Below, one piece after another: positions 17,266-26,012 of a DNA stretch of 64,000 nucleotides; the stretch's first letter is position 1; the number at the start of each line of letters is the position of its first letter. The stretch lies in IMG/VR virus record IMGVR_UViG_3300037246_002669, positions 1 to 64,000 of that record, one strand, 5' to 3'. The translations under genes were made by a program, and so were the position numbers. The notes below the pieces were generated by a model. The model searched no databases, was not told the origin of the DNA, and was given only the letters and a program-made list of their open reading frames with translations. The stretch comes from a virus.

Positions 17266-17740
17266 AAAACTCCTTGTTGAGAGTCCAGGGAATAACCAAT
17301 AATTTCAAATGAGGGAATGTCTGCCGGAAGTGAGCGAGTTTCTTTTTCTGTGACACTCCCCATTTCCCCTTAACTTCCAGAAAAACTCCATAATCGATCA
17401 GGAAGAAATCGGGCAGGTACGACTTTCCGTCAAACTTTATGGTAAACGGTTCAAAGTCAAACTTTATGTTGTTCTTCTGTAGCCATGTAGCCACATGATA
17501 TTCGTACAGTGACCGGAAAAAGCCATGCAGGAACGGCGTATCACCGGAAACCGTATCTTCGTGGGGGTGAGCGGAGCCCTTCGTGCGGTCAAACCATACT
17601 TTTTGCTGCGCGTTCCTTGTCGCCCATTTGATGATGCATTCCTTTGAGCAAACGTAATCTCCCTCATGATCCAGATATTTGAACTGGGAAGCCTCCACCA
17701 TTTGCAATTTATTGCAAAATTGACACAATTTCCTCGGCAT
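17252..17740 (-). CDS. Zinc-finger PD-(D/E)XK endonuclease
   Basis: A 162-residue protein. The N-terminus holds a Cys pair (CQFC) and, 25 residues on, CSKEC, forming a probable zinc finger. The C-terminal half has a compact nuclease motif: YLPDFFLIDYGVFLEVKGKW, giving the P-D and E-x-K catalytic set, like T7 endonuclease I or TnsA-type enzymes. It may act as a structure- or site-specific endonuclease in recombination. A dispersed palindrome overlaps the codons between the two Cys pairs. The start includes the finger and was kept for that reason. Confidence 0.75.
   Translation of the reverse strand: MPRKLCQFCNKLQMVEASQFKYLDHEGDYVCSKECIIKWATRNAQQKVWFDRTKGSAHPHEDTVSGDTPFLHGFFRSLYEYHVATWLQKNNIKFDFEPFTIKFDGKSYLPDFFLIDYGVFLEVKGKWGVSQKKKLAHFRQTFPHLKLLVIPWTLNKEFYGNE
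17700..17719. promoter_or_regulatory. Dispersed 20-bp palindrome, copy 6
   Basis: ATTTGCAA-TTTA-TTGCAAAA, one mismatch. It lies in the first codons of the zinc-finger endonuclease gene. Confidence 0.7.
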
Positions 17741-17774
17741 AACGTCATCTCCTCAAATATACGTATTCCGTATG

Positions 17775-18881
17775 TTACATCCGACTATCCATTTCTTCTT
17801 TGACGGCGTCGATAATAGCCCGTTGCGCAAGCCAGTAGTATTCCGGTTTTGTCTGCCACAACGTTTTGATCTGATCCAGCGTGGCAGCCTGAATGCCCAT
17901 CAACTGCCATTTACTCCCGACTTTCTCCACGATACCGAATTTCTTTGCATGGGTCATTACGGTAGCATAATCATCCACCTGTCCAATATTCAGCCCCAAC
18001 TCAGGGATAGGTTCGGTTGCCCTCACGTACTCTGCCACTCGCCCGAATGTCAGAACTTTTGACTTTCGGATTGCTACTGAATGACGGGTGGCCAGATCTT
18101 TACCCGAAGCAGTCCCAGCTTTGAACTTTTTCTTGTCAGGATCGGTAAGGGATTTTTTAGCACACCGGAATAGCAATGAAAACTCGTGTTTCATACCATG
18201 CCCGCCCGACATCGTTTCAGGATCTCCAAACATCTGGCCAATTTTCATACGTAATTGGTTAGTAAAAATTACAGTCACCGGGTGTCCGTTCTTCCGTTCT
18301 TGTATCATACGCTGTTTCAATTTCCGAACCATACGCCCAATCATTGCGGCCTGTTTTCCTATGAATCCCTGTTCTGCCTCGGAATCCATTTCTCCTGCAG
18401 GTACGAGAGCCGCCAGGGAATCTATCACTACAAGACCGCAGTCATCTGCAGTGATTGTCTGATCTGCAATATTGACGTGCTGTTCTCCGTAATCTGCATA
18501 CCCGATATGAACCCGGTCCATATCCATCCCCACCCGTTCGGCCCAGTCCCTGTCCAGGGTTCCCTCAACTTCCCCCCAGTAGGTATTCATACGCAAAGCA
18601 GATTCAGAACATGAGCAGAATTCAGCATGTTGAAAACATCGCCAGCATAACTTCCCTGCCATTGCCACTGCATTCATAGTCAAAGTGGTCTTCGAGCCGC
18701 CCTCCGGTCCCCAGAAACAACTTGAACCCCACAGTGGCAGTCCTCCTCCAGCTATCATGTCTACAGAAAACACTCCGGTAGGGAGACGTGGCGGATCACG
18801 TTGCAGTTCCTTGCCGGTTCGTATAGTGCCCATCCCGTACTTTTTGTTTTGCATCTCTCGCAGATCCGACATGTTCGCCAT
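17775..18881 (-). CDS. RecA-like recombinase with a Cys-cluster insertion
   Basis: A 368-residue strand-exchange protein. It has a RecA-type start (LPTGVFSVDMIAGGGLP), a P-loop GPEGGSKTT at 58-66, a Walker B-like strand GLVVIDSLAALVPAGEM, and the loop region VTVIFTNQLRMKIGQMFGDPE. Two unusual points: the P-loop reads GGSKT where RecA normally has SSGKT, and just after it C79, C82, C89 and C91 (CWRC...CSC) form a likely zinc site in place of ordinary RecA sequence. It would pair phage DNA for repair or concatemer formation alongside the neighbouring nucleases and SF2 helicase. Confidence 0.88.
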   Translation of the reverse strand: MANMSDLREMQNKKYGMGTIRTGKELQRDPPRLPTGVFSVDMIAGGGLPLWGSSCFWGPEGGSKTTLTMNAVAMAGKLCWRCFQHAEFCSCSESALRMNTYWGEVEGTLDRDWAERVGMDMDRVHIGYADYGEQHVNIADQTITADDCGLVVIDSLAALVPAGEMDSEAEQGFIGKQAAMIGRMVRKLKQRMIQERKNGHPVTVIFTNQLRMKIGQMFGDPETMSGGHGMKHEFSLLFRCAKKSLTDPDKKKFKAGTASGKDLATRHSVAIRKSKVLTFGRVAEYVRATEPIPELGLNIGQVDDYATVMTHAKKFGIVEKVGSKWQLMGIQAATLDQIKTLWQTKPEYYWLAQRAIIDAVKEEMDSRM

Positions 18882-18886
18882 TAGGA

Positions 18887-19180
18887 CTACTCCCTTGTTT
18901 CAGCTTCGTGTTTCTCGAATTCCATTGTTATCAATTTGTCCACCAACTTGTTCAAGGAATCATACGTGGAGCCGACTTCTTCCACGTAACAAGGAAGGGA
19001 AATTGTCACTGATCCCTTCACTGTTCCATAAGGAAATGAAAACCCCTTACTGACAGCAATACGGGCCGGGTCAGTAACGAACGGGCGGATGTTTATCTTT
19101 TCCACAGATCTCTTCAACCTGCCATTTACAGTTGCCGTAACCTCTATCTCACCATCCTCTTTAAATACCTGTCGTGCCAT
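18887..19180 (-). CDS. Hypothetical protein upstream of recA-like gene
   Basis: A 97-residue protein, five bases upstream of the recA-like gene and so surely co-transcribed. It is probably beta-rich in the first two-thirds (VTATVNGRL, VKGSVTISLPCYVEEV) with a helical acidic end. Short phage proteins with an RPF-x-T-x-PA...SLPCY-x-EE pattern are familiar to me, but I know no function. A RecA or ssDNA accessory role is suggested only by position. Confidence 0.6.
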   Translation of the reverse strand: MARQVFKEDGEIEVTATVNGRLKRSVEKINIRPFVTDPARIAVSKGFSFPYGTVKGSVTISLPCYVEEVGSTYDSLNKLVDKLITMEFEKHEAETRE

Positions 19181-19185
19181 TGAAT

Positions 19186-19614
19186 TTATTCCTCCCAGTT
19201 GGATTCTAAATAATTACCGACATCGGTTAATGATAAAAATTTACCCTCACCATACAGTTGGAAAGCTTTTTTAATCAGGATATACTGCCCCTCGGTGAAC
19301 ATCCTCCAATTCCGTGAAGACCTATGCCGGGGTTCCTGAATGATACCCTTTTCACAATACTTCCGAACAGTGATGACACTTTTACCGATGGACTTAGCCA
19401 CATTTCCTACGGAAAACAGGAGATTGCCATTTTCATCGACAGAACGCTTACCGTAATACTTTGGCGTATCGGCAGTCCGGCGGTGGTAAGACTGGCGGGA
19501 CTCTCTGGATATACGTTCCCTATACTGTTCGTCTGTTTCCCTCCTTTTCTTTCTCCGTTTTGCAATTTGTCTTCCCCCGCCTCTTTTATACCACTCTTTG
19601 TAGTCCCAGGTCAT
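19186..19614 (-). CDS. MerR/excisionase-like helix-turn-helix protein
   Basis: A 142-residue protein with a very basic N-terminal half (KRRKKRRETDEQYRERISRE) and a MerR-type winged-helix segment in the second half: LFSVGNVAKSIGKSVITVRKYCEKGIIQEPRH followed by RMFTEGQY, i.e. helix-turn-helix plus wing. Such proteins bind DNA as regulators or excisionases. Start: ATG after AAGGAGG and overlapping the stop of the upstream helicase (ATGA). It could be a regulator reading one of the repeated sites in this genome, but that is a guess. Confidence 0.7.
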   Translation of the reverse strand: MTWDYKEWYKRGGGRQIAKRRKKRRETDEQYRERISRESRQSYHRRTADTPKYYGKRSVDENGNLLFSVGNVAKSIGKSVITVRKYCEKGIIQEPRHRSSRNWRMFTEGQYILIKKAFQLYGEGKFLSLTDVGNYLESNWEE

Positions 19615-20996
19615 CTGTGTGTCCTCCTTACAATATCCAAACCTTCTGCATTGTACTTGCCACTTCGCATTCTCCACCAGTTGGTAGCATCACTGTGAGC
19701 CACATCCACAATATCTATGAGTACCGGTGATTTCTTTCCTGGTAACTTACGTTCGATACGTCCCTTTGTCTGGGTAACGTCTGACTGCGGAGTCGCCAAG
19801 ATCATACCGGCCAAATCAGCAATATCAGTTCCCAGAGACATTTTCCCATATGTAGCGAAGATAACTGAAGCATTTTTCTCCGTCCAAAGCAACGCAGCCT
19901 TGTTCACCTTGCGTTTCTTCAATAAGCCATCACTTCCCCTATGAGGAATCATATCTGCATAAAAGCCAGTTTCGGAAAATGGGATACTATGAACGGTAGA
20001 GCACATATGGCGTAGAATAACCAACTGTTCAGTTCTGTCAGATATGACGACACACCTTCTTCCTGATGCATGAATCATACTCACATACTCACATATAAGC
20101 ATATTTCTTTGGACATTGGATGCCAATCCAGACAAGAGCATTCCTCTCCGTTGCCGGGCGTCCATGAAGGGAGGGACATACCCACTAAACCCTTCGAACT
20201 CTTGTCGAATTACAGTAGTTCGCAATCTTCCAGAAGATGATCCTATCAATCTACACTGTTCCACATGTTTTTCAAAAATTATATGCTTCCCATCTCGACG
20301 TTTAGTGGTTGCACTTGCTCCGATCCGGTACTTTGCATAAAACATGGAAGCAGACTTGGAGTGAGTGGCAGGAGGGATAGAGGCGTGAACTTCATCATAT
20401 ACAACAACTCCAAAGCCTTCCTTGAAGTCACTGCCCCATCGATCCAGCACAACAGAGTGAATAAGTCCAATTACCACTTTTTTATTTCGCCATACACCCT
20501 TGCCTCCATCTATAACTCCAATGTCCTTTTCACGGAGACTGGAGTGTTCCACGAAGCGATCGATCCACTGCTTTACAAGGTTTTTGCGTGGCACAATAAT
20601 TATGGTACTCCGGTTGATATGTTCCAGCATCTTTATAATTGCATATGTTTTGCCCCATCCCGGTCGTGCTTCCAGCATGTACCCAGTGTATCCGGCAGCA
20701 TACTTCTCATAAAACACCTCGAATACTCCCACTTGTTCAGGCCGAGGTTCACTGCGAACTTTCATATTAATTGGTCTGCCGGTTGTGCGCTTATCCAGGA
20801 CATGGGGAATTTTTGATGCAAACTTTAGAGGGAAGAAATGGCGAGGGCAGCCCACCCACCCATTCCTCACTTGATACATCCGAATAACTTCATCAGAAAA
20901 AGTAGGTCTGAATTCCATATCCGCAAGTACACGGGCAGGAACTTCAGTTAATGGAAGCCATATCAGCGAATCTATTGCAGCTTTTGAAATTCTCAT
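19611..20996 (-). CDS. SF2 helicase (UvsW-like)
   Basis: A 461-residue superfamily 2 helicase/translocase. Motif I is ARPGWGKT, motif II VVYDEVHAS (DExH type), motif III GASATT, and motif VI ends in QTKGRIERK. This order matches UvsW/RadD-like branched-DNA helicases of phages, which resolve recombination intermediates and restart forks. Start: ATG (20996) preceded by AGGA was preferred to an upstream TTG that lies inside a dispersed palindrome. It lies directly downstream of the SSB terminator. Confidence 0.85.
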   Translation of the reverse strand: MRISKAAIDSLIWLPLTEVPARVLADMEFRPTFSDEVIRMYQVRNGWVGCPRHFFPLKFASKIPHVLDKRTTGRPINMKVRSEPRPEQVGVFEVFYEKYAAGYTGYMLEARPGWGKTYAIIKMLEHINRSTIIIVPRKNLVKQWIDRFVEHSSLREKDIGVIDGGKGVWRNKKVVIGLIHSVVLDRWGSDFKEGFGVVVYDEVHASIPPATHSKSASMFYAKYRIGASATTKRRDGKHIIFEKHVEQCRLIGSSSGRLRTTVIRQEFEGFSGYVPPFMDARQRRGMLLSGLASNVQRNMLICEYVSMIHASGRRCVVISDRTEQLVILRHMCSTVHSIPFSETGFYADMIPHRGSDGLLKKRKVNKAALLWTEKNASVIFATYGKMSLGTDIADLAGMILATPQSDVTQTKGRIERKLPGKKSPVLIDIVDVAHSDATNWWRMRSGKYNAEGLDIVRRTHR

Positions 20997-21012
20997 GAGA
21001 GTCCTGTCAGAA

Positions 21013-21032
21013 TTGTGCAATTTATTGCAAAA
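21013..21032. promoter_or_regulatory. Dispersed 20-bp palindrome, copy 7
   Basis: TTGTGCAA-TTTA-TTGCAAAA. It lies in the gap between the SSB terminator and the SF2 helicase start. Confidence 0.6.
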
Positions 21033-21073
21033 ATAATAATGCCGGAAAGATCCCGCAAGACCGATCCGGCATT
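21031..21073 (-). terminator. Rho-independent terminator after the SSB gene
   Basis: On the minus strand AATGCCGGA (arm 21065-21073) pairs with TCCGGCATT (arm 21039-21047), followed by ATTATTTTTG. A nine-base-pair perfect stem. Confidence 0.8.
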
Positions 21074-21109
21074 AGACTACCTACTTACAGCGGGAAGATA
21101 AGGGCCGTA

Positions 21110-22888
21110 CTAAATCAGGTCGTCGATACTTGTGACCTTTTCCTTACTCTTCTTCTTTGCCGGTTCTTCATCTCCCGGGTCGTCGCAGCCGTGTTCATCC
21201 TTGAGGCAAGACATGATACTCTTCACGATGGAAGACAGTTTGTCACTGGCCTTGACTTTCACGTCCAGGTCTTTGGATTTGATGAACCTCTTGAGATCGG
21301 TTTTGTTCATGTCCTCCAGGGCTTCCTGAACTGCCTCGAAGTCGACTGCATCGGCATCGCCGCACACGGTCTCGACGATCATGTCAACGATGGCACCGGA
21401 CTTGTCGGTTTTCTTGACTTCCACATCCAGGTCGTTGTCGGCGATGTAGTCCTTCAACTCGCCCTTACTCATTTCCCCCAACTGCTCCCGGAGAGCATCC
21501 GCGTCCACTTCGCCGGAACTGGGGGTCATGACCTCGACGATCATGTCCACGATGGCGCCAGACTTGTCGGTTTTCTTGACTTCCACATCCAGGTCGTTGT
21601 CGGCGATGTAGTCCTTCAACTCGCCCTTGGACATATCTCCCAGTTCCTCCCTGAGGGCTTCCTCGTCAAACTCTCCGCCGGGGTCTTCGGGCATGGCCTC
21701 GATGATGGCCTCGATGATGGCCTTGGGTTTGTCGGTGGCCTTGACTTTCACATCCAGGCCGTTTTCATCGATGAAATCTTTGAGTTCGCCCTTGCTCATC
21801 TCTTCCAGTTTCCCCCGGAGAGCATCCGCGTCCACTTCGCCGGAACTGTCGGAAGGCATGGCCTCCAGGACCAGTTTGATCAGGTCCTCTTTTTTGGTAC
21901 GGGAGGTGAACTTGATGTCCAGGTCATTCTCCTCGATGAAATCTTTGAGTTCCCCCTTGGACATGTCGTCCAGTTTCTCCCGGAGTTCGGAGTTGTCACT
22001 CCCCCCTTCGTCGCCGGGGTCTTCGGGCATGGCCTCGATGATGGCCTCGATGATGGCCTTGGGTTTGTCGGTGGCCTTGACTTTCACATCCAGGCCGTTT
22101 TCATCGATGAAATCTTTGAGTTCGCCCTTGCTCATCTCTTCCAACTGCTCTCTTAACTCGGTCATGTCGTTGTTACTCCTCTTTGATTTGGCATCGCTAC
22201 CGTAAAGTTCCTCAAACGGATCATCACTCTCGGACCCGCCACCAACTGCAGATGGGTAATTTCCTCCCATAGCCGCATTCATATCTTCCGGAGTCTTTGG
22301 CGCAAACATTTTGACATACCCGAAAGGTTTGATCCACTCGTTGGCCTCCGACCGTTTAGCATCGGGAACCAGTTTTTTGAGTTCAGACCGAGAAAGAGTT
22401 CTGATATACTCAAAATCCTCTCCGGTACCGCACTCTGTTTTACTGGCTCCCCTTGACATTTCAAACACACATCCTGTAAGATCTCCGTCTCTTCTTTCGG
22501 ATTTCTTGAGGACCAGTTCCCTTGCTTTTCCTTTCGCCACGAACAACATCTTTGTGACTTTGTGTTGGTTGTCATCCTTGTCAGTCCACTTCCTCAGTTT
22601 CACACAAGTTCCGACTACCACATATGAAGGGGTATCACCGTCTTCGCAAGCCGGGCAGGTATCGCCGTCCTTGATACAGGTAACGTGGTTACCAAACTTT
22701 CCATTCACCTCCAAATTGTGCTCGTAAAAGAAAAACTCGGGATTGTCCAGGAAAACTATCTTGCACGATTCATCATTTTTCAGATAAAACCGCCACGGCA
22801 TCCCTCCCTGTTCTCTACGCAGGCGCTGTTGCGTATCGACTTCCTTGGACTGTTTACGTCCCTCCGCTCCTTTCGCATGCCAGCTCAT
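21110..22888 (-). CDS. ssDNA-binding protein with six C-terminal SAP/HeH-like repeats
   Basis: A 592-residue protein. Residues 1-215 resemble phage gp32-type single-strand-binding proteins, with a Cys set (C71, C78 and C81 in CIKDGDTCPAC) for zinc. At 216-232 comes an acidic, aromatic segment (SESDDPFEELYG) that looks like a typical SSB tail now buried inside the chain. Residues 242-575 then hold six tandem repeats of about 55 residues, each built as LREQLEEMSKGELKDFI..LDVKVK..DK..AIIEAI, resembling SAP or HeH helix-extension-helix domains. The protein ends in SIDDLI, also found in the H1-tailed protein. It likely coats replication-fork DNA and recruits partners. It has its own promoter and terminator. 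Confidence 0.8.
   Translation of the reverse strand: MSWHAKGAEGRKQSKEVDTQQRLRREQGGMPWRFYLKNDESCKIVFLDNPEFFFYEHNLEVNGKFGNHVTCIKDGDTCPACEDGDTPSYVVVGTCVKLRKWTDKDDNQHKVTKMLFVAKGKARELVLKKSERRDGDLTGCVFEMSRGASKTECGTGEDFEYIRTLSRSELKKLVPDAKRSEANEWIKPFGYVKMFAPKTPEDMNAAMGGNYPSAVGGGSESDDPFEELYGSDAKSKRSNNDMTELREQLEEMSKGELKDFIDENGLDVKVKATDKPKAIIEAIIEAMPEDPGDEGGSDNSELREKLDDMSKGELKDFIEENDLDIKFTSRTKKEDLIKLVLEAMPSDSSGEVDADALRGKLEEMSKGELKDFIDENGLDVKVKATDKPKAIIEAIIEAMPEDPGGEFDEEALREELGDMSKGELKDYIADNDLDVEVKKTDKSGAIVDMIVEVMTPSSGEVDADALREQLGEMSKGELKDYIADNDLDVEVKKTDKSGAIVDMIVETVCGDADAVDFEAVQEALEDMNKTDLKRFIKSKDLDVKVKASDKLSSIVKSIMSCLKDEHGCDDPGDEEPAKKKSKEKVTSIDDLI
21200..22165. repeat. Tandem repeats coding the SSB C-terminal domains
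   Basis: Six units of about 160-170 bp on the coding strand. Two pairs are nearly identical at DNA level (the segments around 21400-21480 and 21560-21640; those around 21700-21800 and 22030-22130), indicating recent duplication or gene conversion within the gene. Confidence 0.75.
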
Positions 22889-22930
22889 TGTGTCCTCACT
22901 TTCGTTGATGTTTTTTCAGCCACATACCTA

Positions 22931-22959
22931 TAACTAACACCGATCAAAATTATTGTCAA
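22931..22959 (-). promoter_or_regulatory. Sigma70-type promoter for the SSB gene
   Basis: On the minus strand TTGACA (22954-22959), a 17-base spacer ending CGGTGT, and TAGTTA (22931-22936). The spacer end is shared with the promoters at 30207 and 14966. Confidence 0.75.
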
Positions 22960-22969
22960 ATAACCTTTT

Positions 22970-23992
22970 TTATGATGCATTACGGAGTGCTCTGCGAAAT
23001 TGTTTTTCAGTTTCAATATCACCCGGATCTTCCGGATACTCACCATTAGCGAGGATTCCAGCAGAAGTCCAGTCAATTTTTAAAACCTGAGAAGTTTTTT
23101 CTTTGTACCTCCGAACCCTGGCGCATGCCTTATCACCTGCCTTATCCGCATCGTATCCTGAAAAGATAATATCGGAATTTACTGCTCCTAATTGTGCAGC
23201 AGTAACCGAAGACGTGCAAGAGGCAATTACGTTCATAAATCCGAATCCCACTGTTGACATGGCATCAAACTCTCCCTCCACCGTCATCACTGGCCGGTCC
23301 CAGTCTATTAAATGTAGTCCAAACCATATGCCATTGTTCCGCAACTTAGGGAACTCCATATGGGGGTACCCTGCAAGTTTTGAAGAGATAGTCCAGATAC
23401 TCTTTTTTACTCGTGTTCTTTCCCGTAACAGAAAAATCCTGCCGTGAACGTCAGTCATGGGAAATACAAAAGAACTGTTTTCCGGGTTGCATCTAAGTTT
23501 GAATCGTTTCCATGCAAACTCCGGTATGTTTCGTTCCGCCAAAAATGCACGCAACTTTCTTCCTTCAACTCCCCTGGTAGCCTCCAGCAGGGGATACTGC
23601 TCGTACACAAAAGAGGGAAGTGGTTCTTTAGCGGTGTTTTCCCCAATTTCCCATTCATCTCGCAAAGTGATTCCTTCAGCATCGGAATCATGCACTTCGT
23701 AACTGGCATATATTTTGGCAGCTTCGAAAGGATACGGAGCCCCCAGGACCCACATGGCATGAAGTAAGCGCCCCAAAGGTTTTCCCTCATCAGAACAGCC
23801 GAAACAATAGTACACCGAAGACTCCTTGTCACTGACAGATACTCCAAAACTCGGTCTTGTGTCAGCGCCCCTCCGATGGGCATAAGGACTCATGGGACAC
23901 TTGCAGTTAAGCCAACCGCGCCCGGTGTCCAGAATATCTTGCTCACGAATGCCCAGTGCAATCAAAAACTTTGTGACTCCATATTTATCCAT
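22970..23992 (-). CDS. DnaG-type DNA primase
   Basis: A 340-residue primase that makes RNA primers at the fork. The N-terminus has a zinc-binding domain (CKCPMSPYAH, then YYCFGC), the middle FVFPMTDVHGRI resembles the RNA polymerase domain, and the TOPRIM core shows VEGEFDAM and SGYDADKAGDKA with the acidic metal ligands. It is shorter than cellular DnaG (about 580 residues) and lacks a helicase-binding domain, as is usual for phage primases. The gene is two bases downstream of the DnaB-like helicase. Confidence 0.9.
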   Translation of the reverse strand: MDKYGVTKFLIALGIREQDILDTGRGWLNCKCPMSPYAHRRGADTRPSFGVSVSDKESSVYYCFGCSDEGKPLGRLLHAMWVLGAPYPFEAAKIYASYEVHDSDAEGITLRDEWEIGENTAKEPLPSFVYEQYPLLEATRGVEGRKLRAFLAERNIPEFAWKRFKLRCNPENSSFVFPMTDVHGRIFLLRERTRVKKSIWTISSKLAGYPHMEFPKLRNNGIWFGLHLIDWDRPVMTVEGEFDAMSTVGFGFMNVIASCTSSVTAAQLGAVNSDIIFSGYDADKAGDKACARVRRYKEKTSQVLKIDWTSAGILANGEYPEDPGDIETEKQFRRALRNAS

Positions 23993-23994
23993 GA

Positions 23995-25248
23995 CTACTC
24001 TGCCGCCTCGTCAATGATAACTTCATCCTGTTCGATGACCGTCCGTTCAGTGTCAAACATAATCCGGACTTTGCCTTTTTCACCTTCCCTGCCCTTCAGA
24101 AATTCGAGAATTTTGTAATCTACGGAACTCCAACTTCCAATTGATGCCTCATCCGTGGCAGATTCAGTTTCAATGCCGATTACAATACTTGCCAACTGCC
24201 CTACGGAGTCCGCACCGCCGATATTGGCAAGACTGCCTCCGCCCTTACGGTTGAACTGGTAGGTGGAGATTACTGGAATGTCCAGCGTCAACGCAAGTGA
24301 CTTTAGATATTCAGCAGTATGGGAGATCCTTTCCCATTTACTGCCAAACTTCAGATTGGACATCATAAGGTAAGCGCCATCCACATAAAGGGCATCGGGC
24401 CTCATCTCCTTTGCAAAGTTCCCGACATCCTCCACAGTAGTCATAAGATTACCTTGCAGGATGTAAAACGGGTGCCCATCATTGTGGGCATTTTCCAGTG
24501 ATACAATCCCGTTCCGCAACTTCTGCTCTCCCCAATGGGATAACCGCCCTAATCGGATTTGAGTTACACTAACTTGTTCTAATAAACCGAGTTGCCTTCG
24601 CGCCAACTGTTTCGCACTCATCTCCATGGTTACCACCATTGGAACTTTGTGTTGCTGGTAACCTGCGACAACTGCCTTACTTAATACGTAAGTCTTGCCC
24701 GATCCTGGCCTTCCGCAGATGGCTATGGAGTCACCTCCCTGTGCCCCATCAGTAACTTCGTCCATGTAGGGAATACCAAAAGATATCCCTTTAATCCCCC
24801 CACTCATTTGGCGATCTTTCGTATCCTCAAGAACTCCTTTCCCCAATTCATGCAGAGGGAATAATTGACTGGACGGGTTTATAACTTCAATTTCGGAAAC
24901 TGTGGACTTCAGGACGGAACGGGCTTCCGCCAATTTTCCCTCGTTTAACAACTCTCTCACCGAATTAGTGCCATCAGCAATGAGTCTACTTTCCTGCCTA
25001 ACTCGGAGTCGTGTAATCCAATACTCGATAGGTTCATTTGGATAATCCGGGAATGACAACTCCAAACTACGTTCAACTGTTTCTGGTTGGGGGAGTATCC
25101 CATACTCACCGGCATGTTCGGTGAGAAATTCGAACACTCTTTTTTCCTTATCGCGGAAATTATCAGGCAGGATACTATTGCGACTTAGAAAAGAGATGTG
25201 CCGCCTGTCCACCATTAGTCTGTGCAGCAGTATTAATCCGACTGACAT
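23995..25248 (-). CDS. DnaB-like replicative helicase
   Basis: A 417-residue hexameric helicase. The N-terminal domain (about 1-100) has the DnaB-type helical layout. The RecA-like motor shows Walker A ICGRPGSGKTYVLS, VVTMEMSAKQLARR (motif H1a region), a Walker B-like DALYVDGAYLMM, and the late VISTYQFNRKGGG with a glutamine sensor. It would unwind template DNA with the primase encoded next to it. The operon reads initiator-like, unknown protein, helicase, primase. Confidence 0.9.
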   Translation of the reverse strand: MSVGLILLHRLMVDRRHISFLSRNSILPDNFRDKEKRVFEFLTEHAGEYGILPQPETVERSLELSFPDYPNEPIEYWITRLRVRQESRLIADGTNSVRELLNEGKLAEARSVLKSTVSEIEVINPSSQLFPLHELGKGVLEDTKDRQMSGGIKGISFGIPYMDEVTDGAQGGDSIAICGRPGSGKTYVLSKAVVAGYQQHKVPMVVTMEMSAKQLARRQLGLLEQVSVTQIRLGRLSHWGEQKLRNGIVSLENAHNDGHPFYILQGNLMTTVEDVGNFAKEMRPDALYVDGAYLMMSNLKFGSKWERISHTAEYLKSLALTLDIPVISTYQFNRKGGGSLANIGGADSVGQLASIVIGIETESATDEASIGSWSSVDYKILEFLKGREGEKGKVRIMFDTERTVIEQDEVIIDEAAE

Positions 25249-25250
25249 AT

Positions 25251-26012
25251 TTAGACTCCCGCATCGATTACACGCATACTTCTTTTCTCCATAGTGAAGT
25301 TCATCACAGTTGCCCCCTCTTCGACAAGCCCTGCCACTGGTTCCCCGTAGTTAGACACTATCTCCCCCATGATTTGAGCAACTACTTTCGCACCGAGGGA
25401 ACCACGATACTGTGCAGTGAATACCGTGCGCTTCTGATACGAGGTGCGGAAGTTCAGAAGATTATGGAAGTCGGTCTGCATTTTCGTGCATCCGCCTTTT
25501 TGCACATTGATGTTTTCCCATACCAGCAAACCGGTTGCCCGGTACTCCCCTATAAGATCGCCGACAGGATCGTTCGAGAAATCATCGGAAGGACGACTAC
25601 TCGTGAAAAGGTTCATAAGTTCGGAACTATCTGTGGTAGCCACTGGACTGTTGGTGGTCAGTGAGAACACTACCGGGAGCAAACTGGACACATTTTTAAG
25701 AAAAGTTTGGTTGTTACTCAGCACCAGGAGCCACGGCATTATCTCAGCATCGGAGGGTTCCGTGCCTCCGGTGTTGAAGTTCTGGAAGATAACATCATCT
25801 CTCGAACAGATAACATGTTCGGCGATCTTTGTGACAGCGGAAACGACTTTGTCGTTGGTTTGCAGCCTTTCCAAATTCTTGAGTGGATAACCCAGTCGGT
25901 TAAGGTTACGGAGTATCGCGGTAAGATCGCGTTTGGATCTTGTGTACTCCTCTAATTTCCAGGGAAAGATAAGTTCCTTTGCAGCATTGGGGTTCTTACG
26001 TAAAATCGTCAC
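25251..26012 (-). CDS. Hypothetical protein, possible helicase loader
   Basis: A 253-residue protein between the initiator-like gene (4-bp overlap) and the replicative helicase, where helicase loaders usually lie. The C-terminal half contains GLLVWENI, then LLNFRTSYQKRTVFTAQYRG, reminiscent of the Walker B and sensor 1 strands of DnaC-like AAA proteins. No Walker A P-loop is visible, so if it is an AAA relative it is degenerate. I do not recognise the family; the loader idea rests on position and this weak likeness. Confidence 0.55.
   Translation of the reverse strand: MTILRKNPNAAKELIFPWKLEEYTRSKRDLTAILRNLNRLGYPLKNLERLQTNDKVVSAVTKIAEHVICSRDDVIFQNFNTGGTEPSDAEIMPWLLVLSNNQTFLKNVSSLLPVVFSLTTNSPVATTDSSELMNLFTSSRPSDDFSNDPVGDLIGEYRATGLLVWENINVQKGGCTKMQTDFHNLLNFRTSYQKRTVFTAQYRGSLGAKVVAQIMGEIVSNYGEPVAGLVEEGATVMNFTMEKRSMRVIDAGV

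Noticed and set aside
21191-22156. 321-codon plus-strand open frame
   Set aside because: Antisense to the repeat region of the SSB gene; its apparent repeats simply reflect the SSB repeats.
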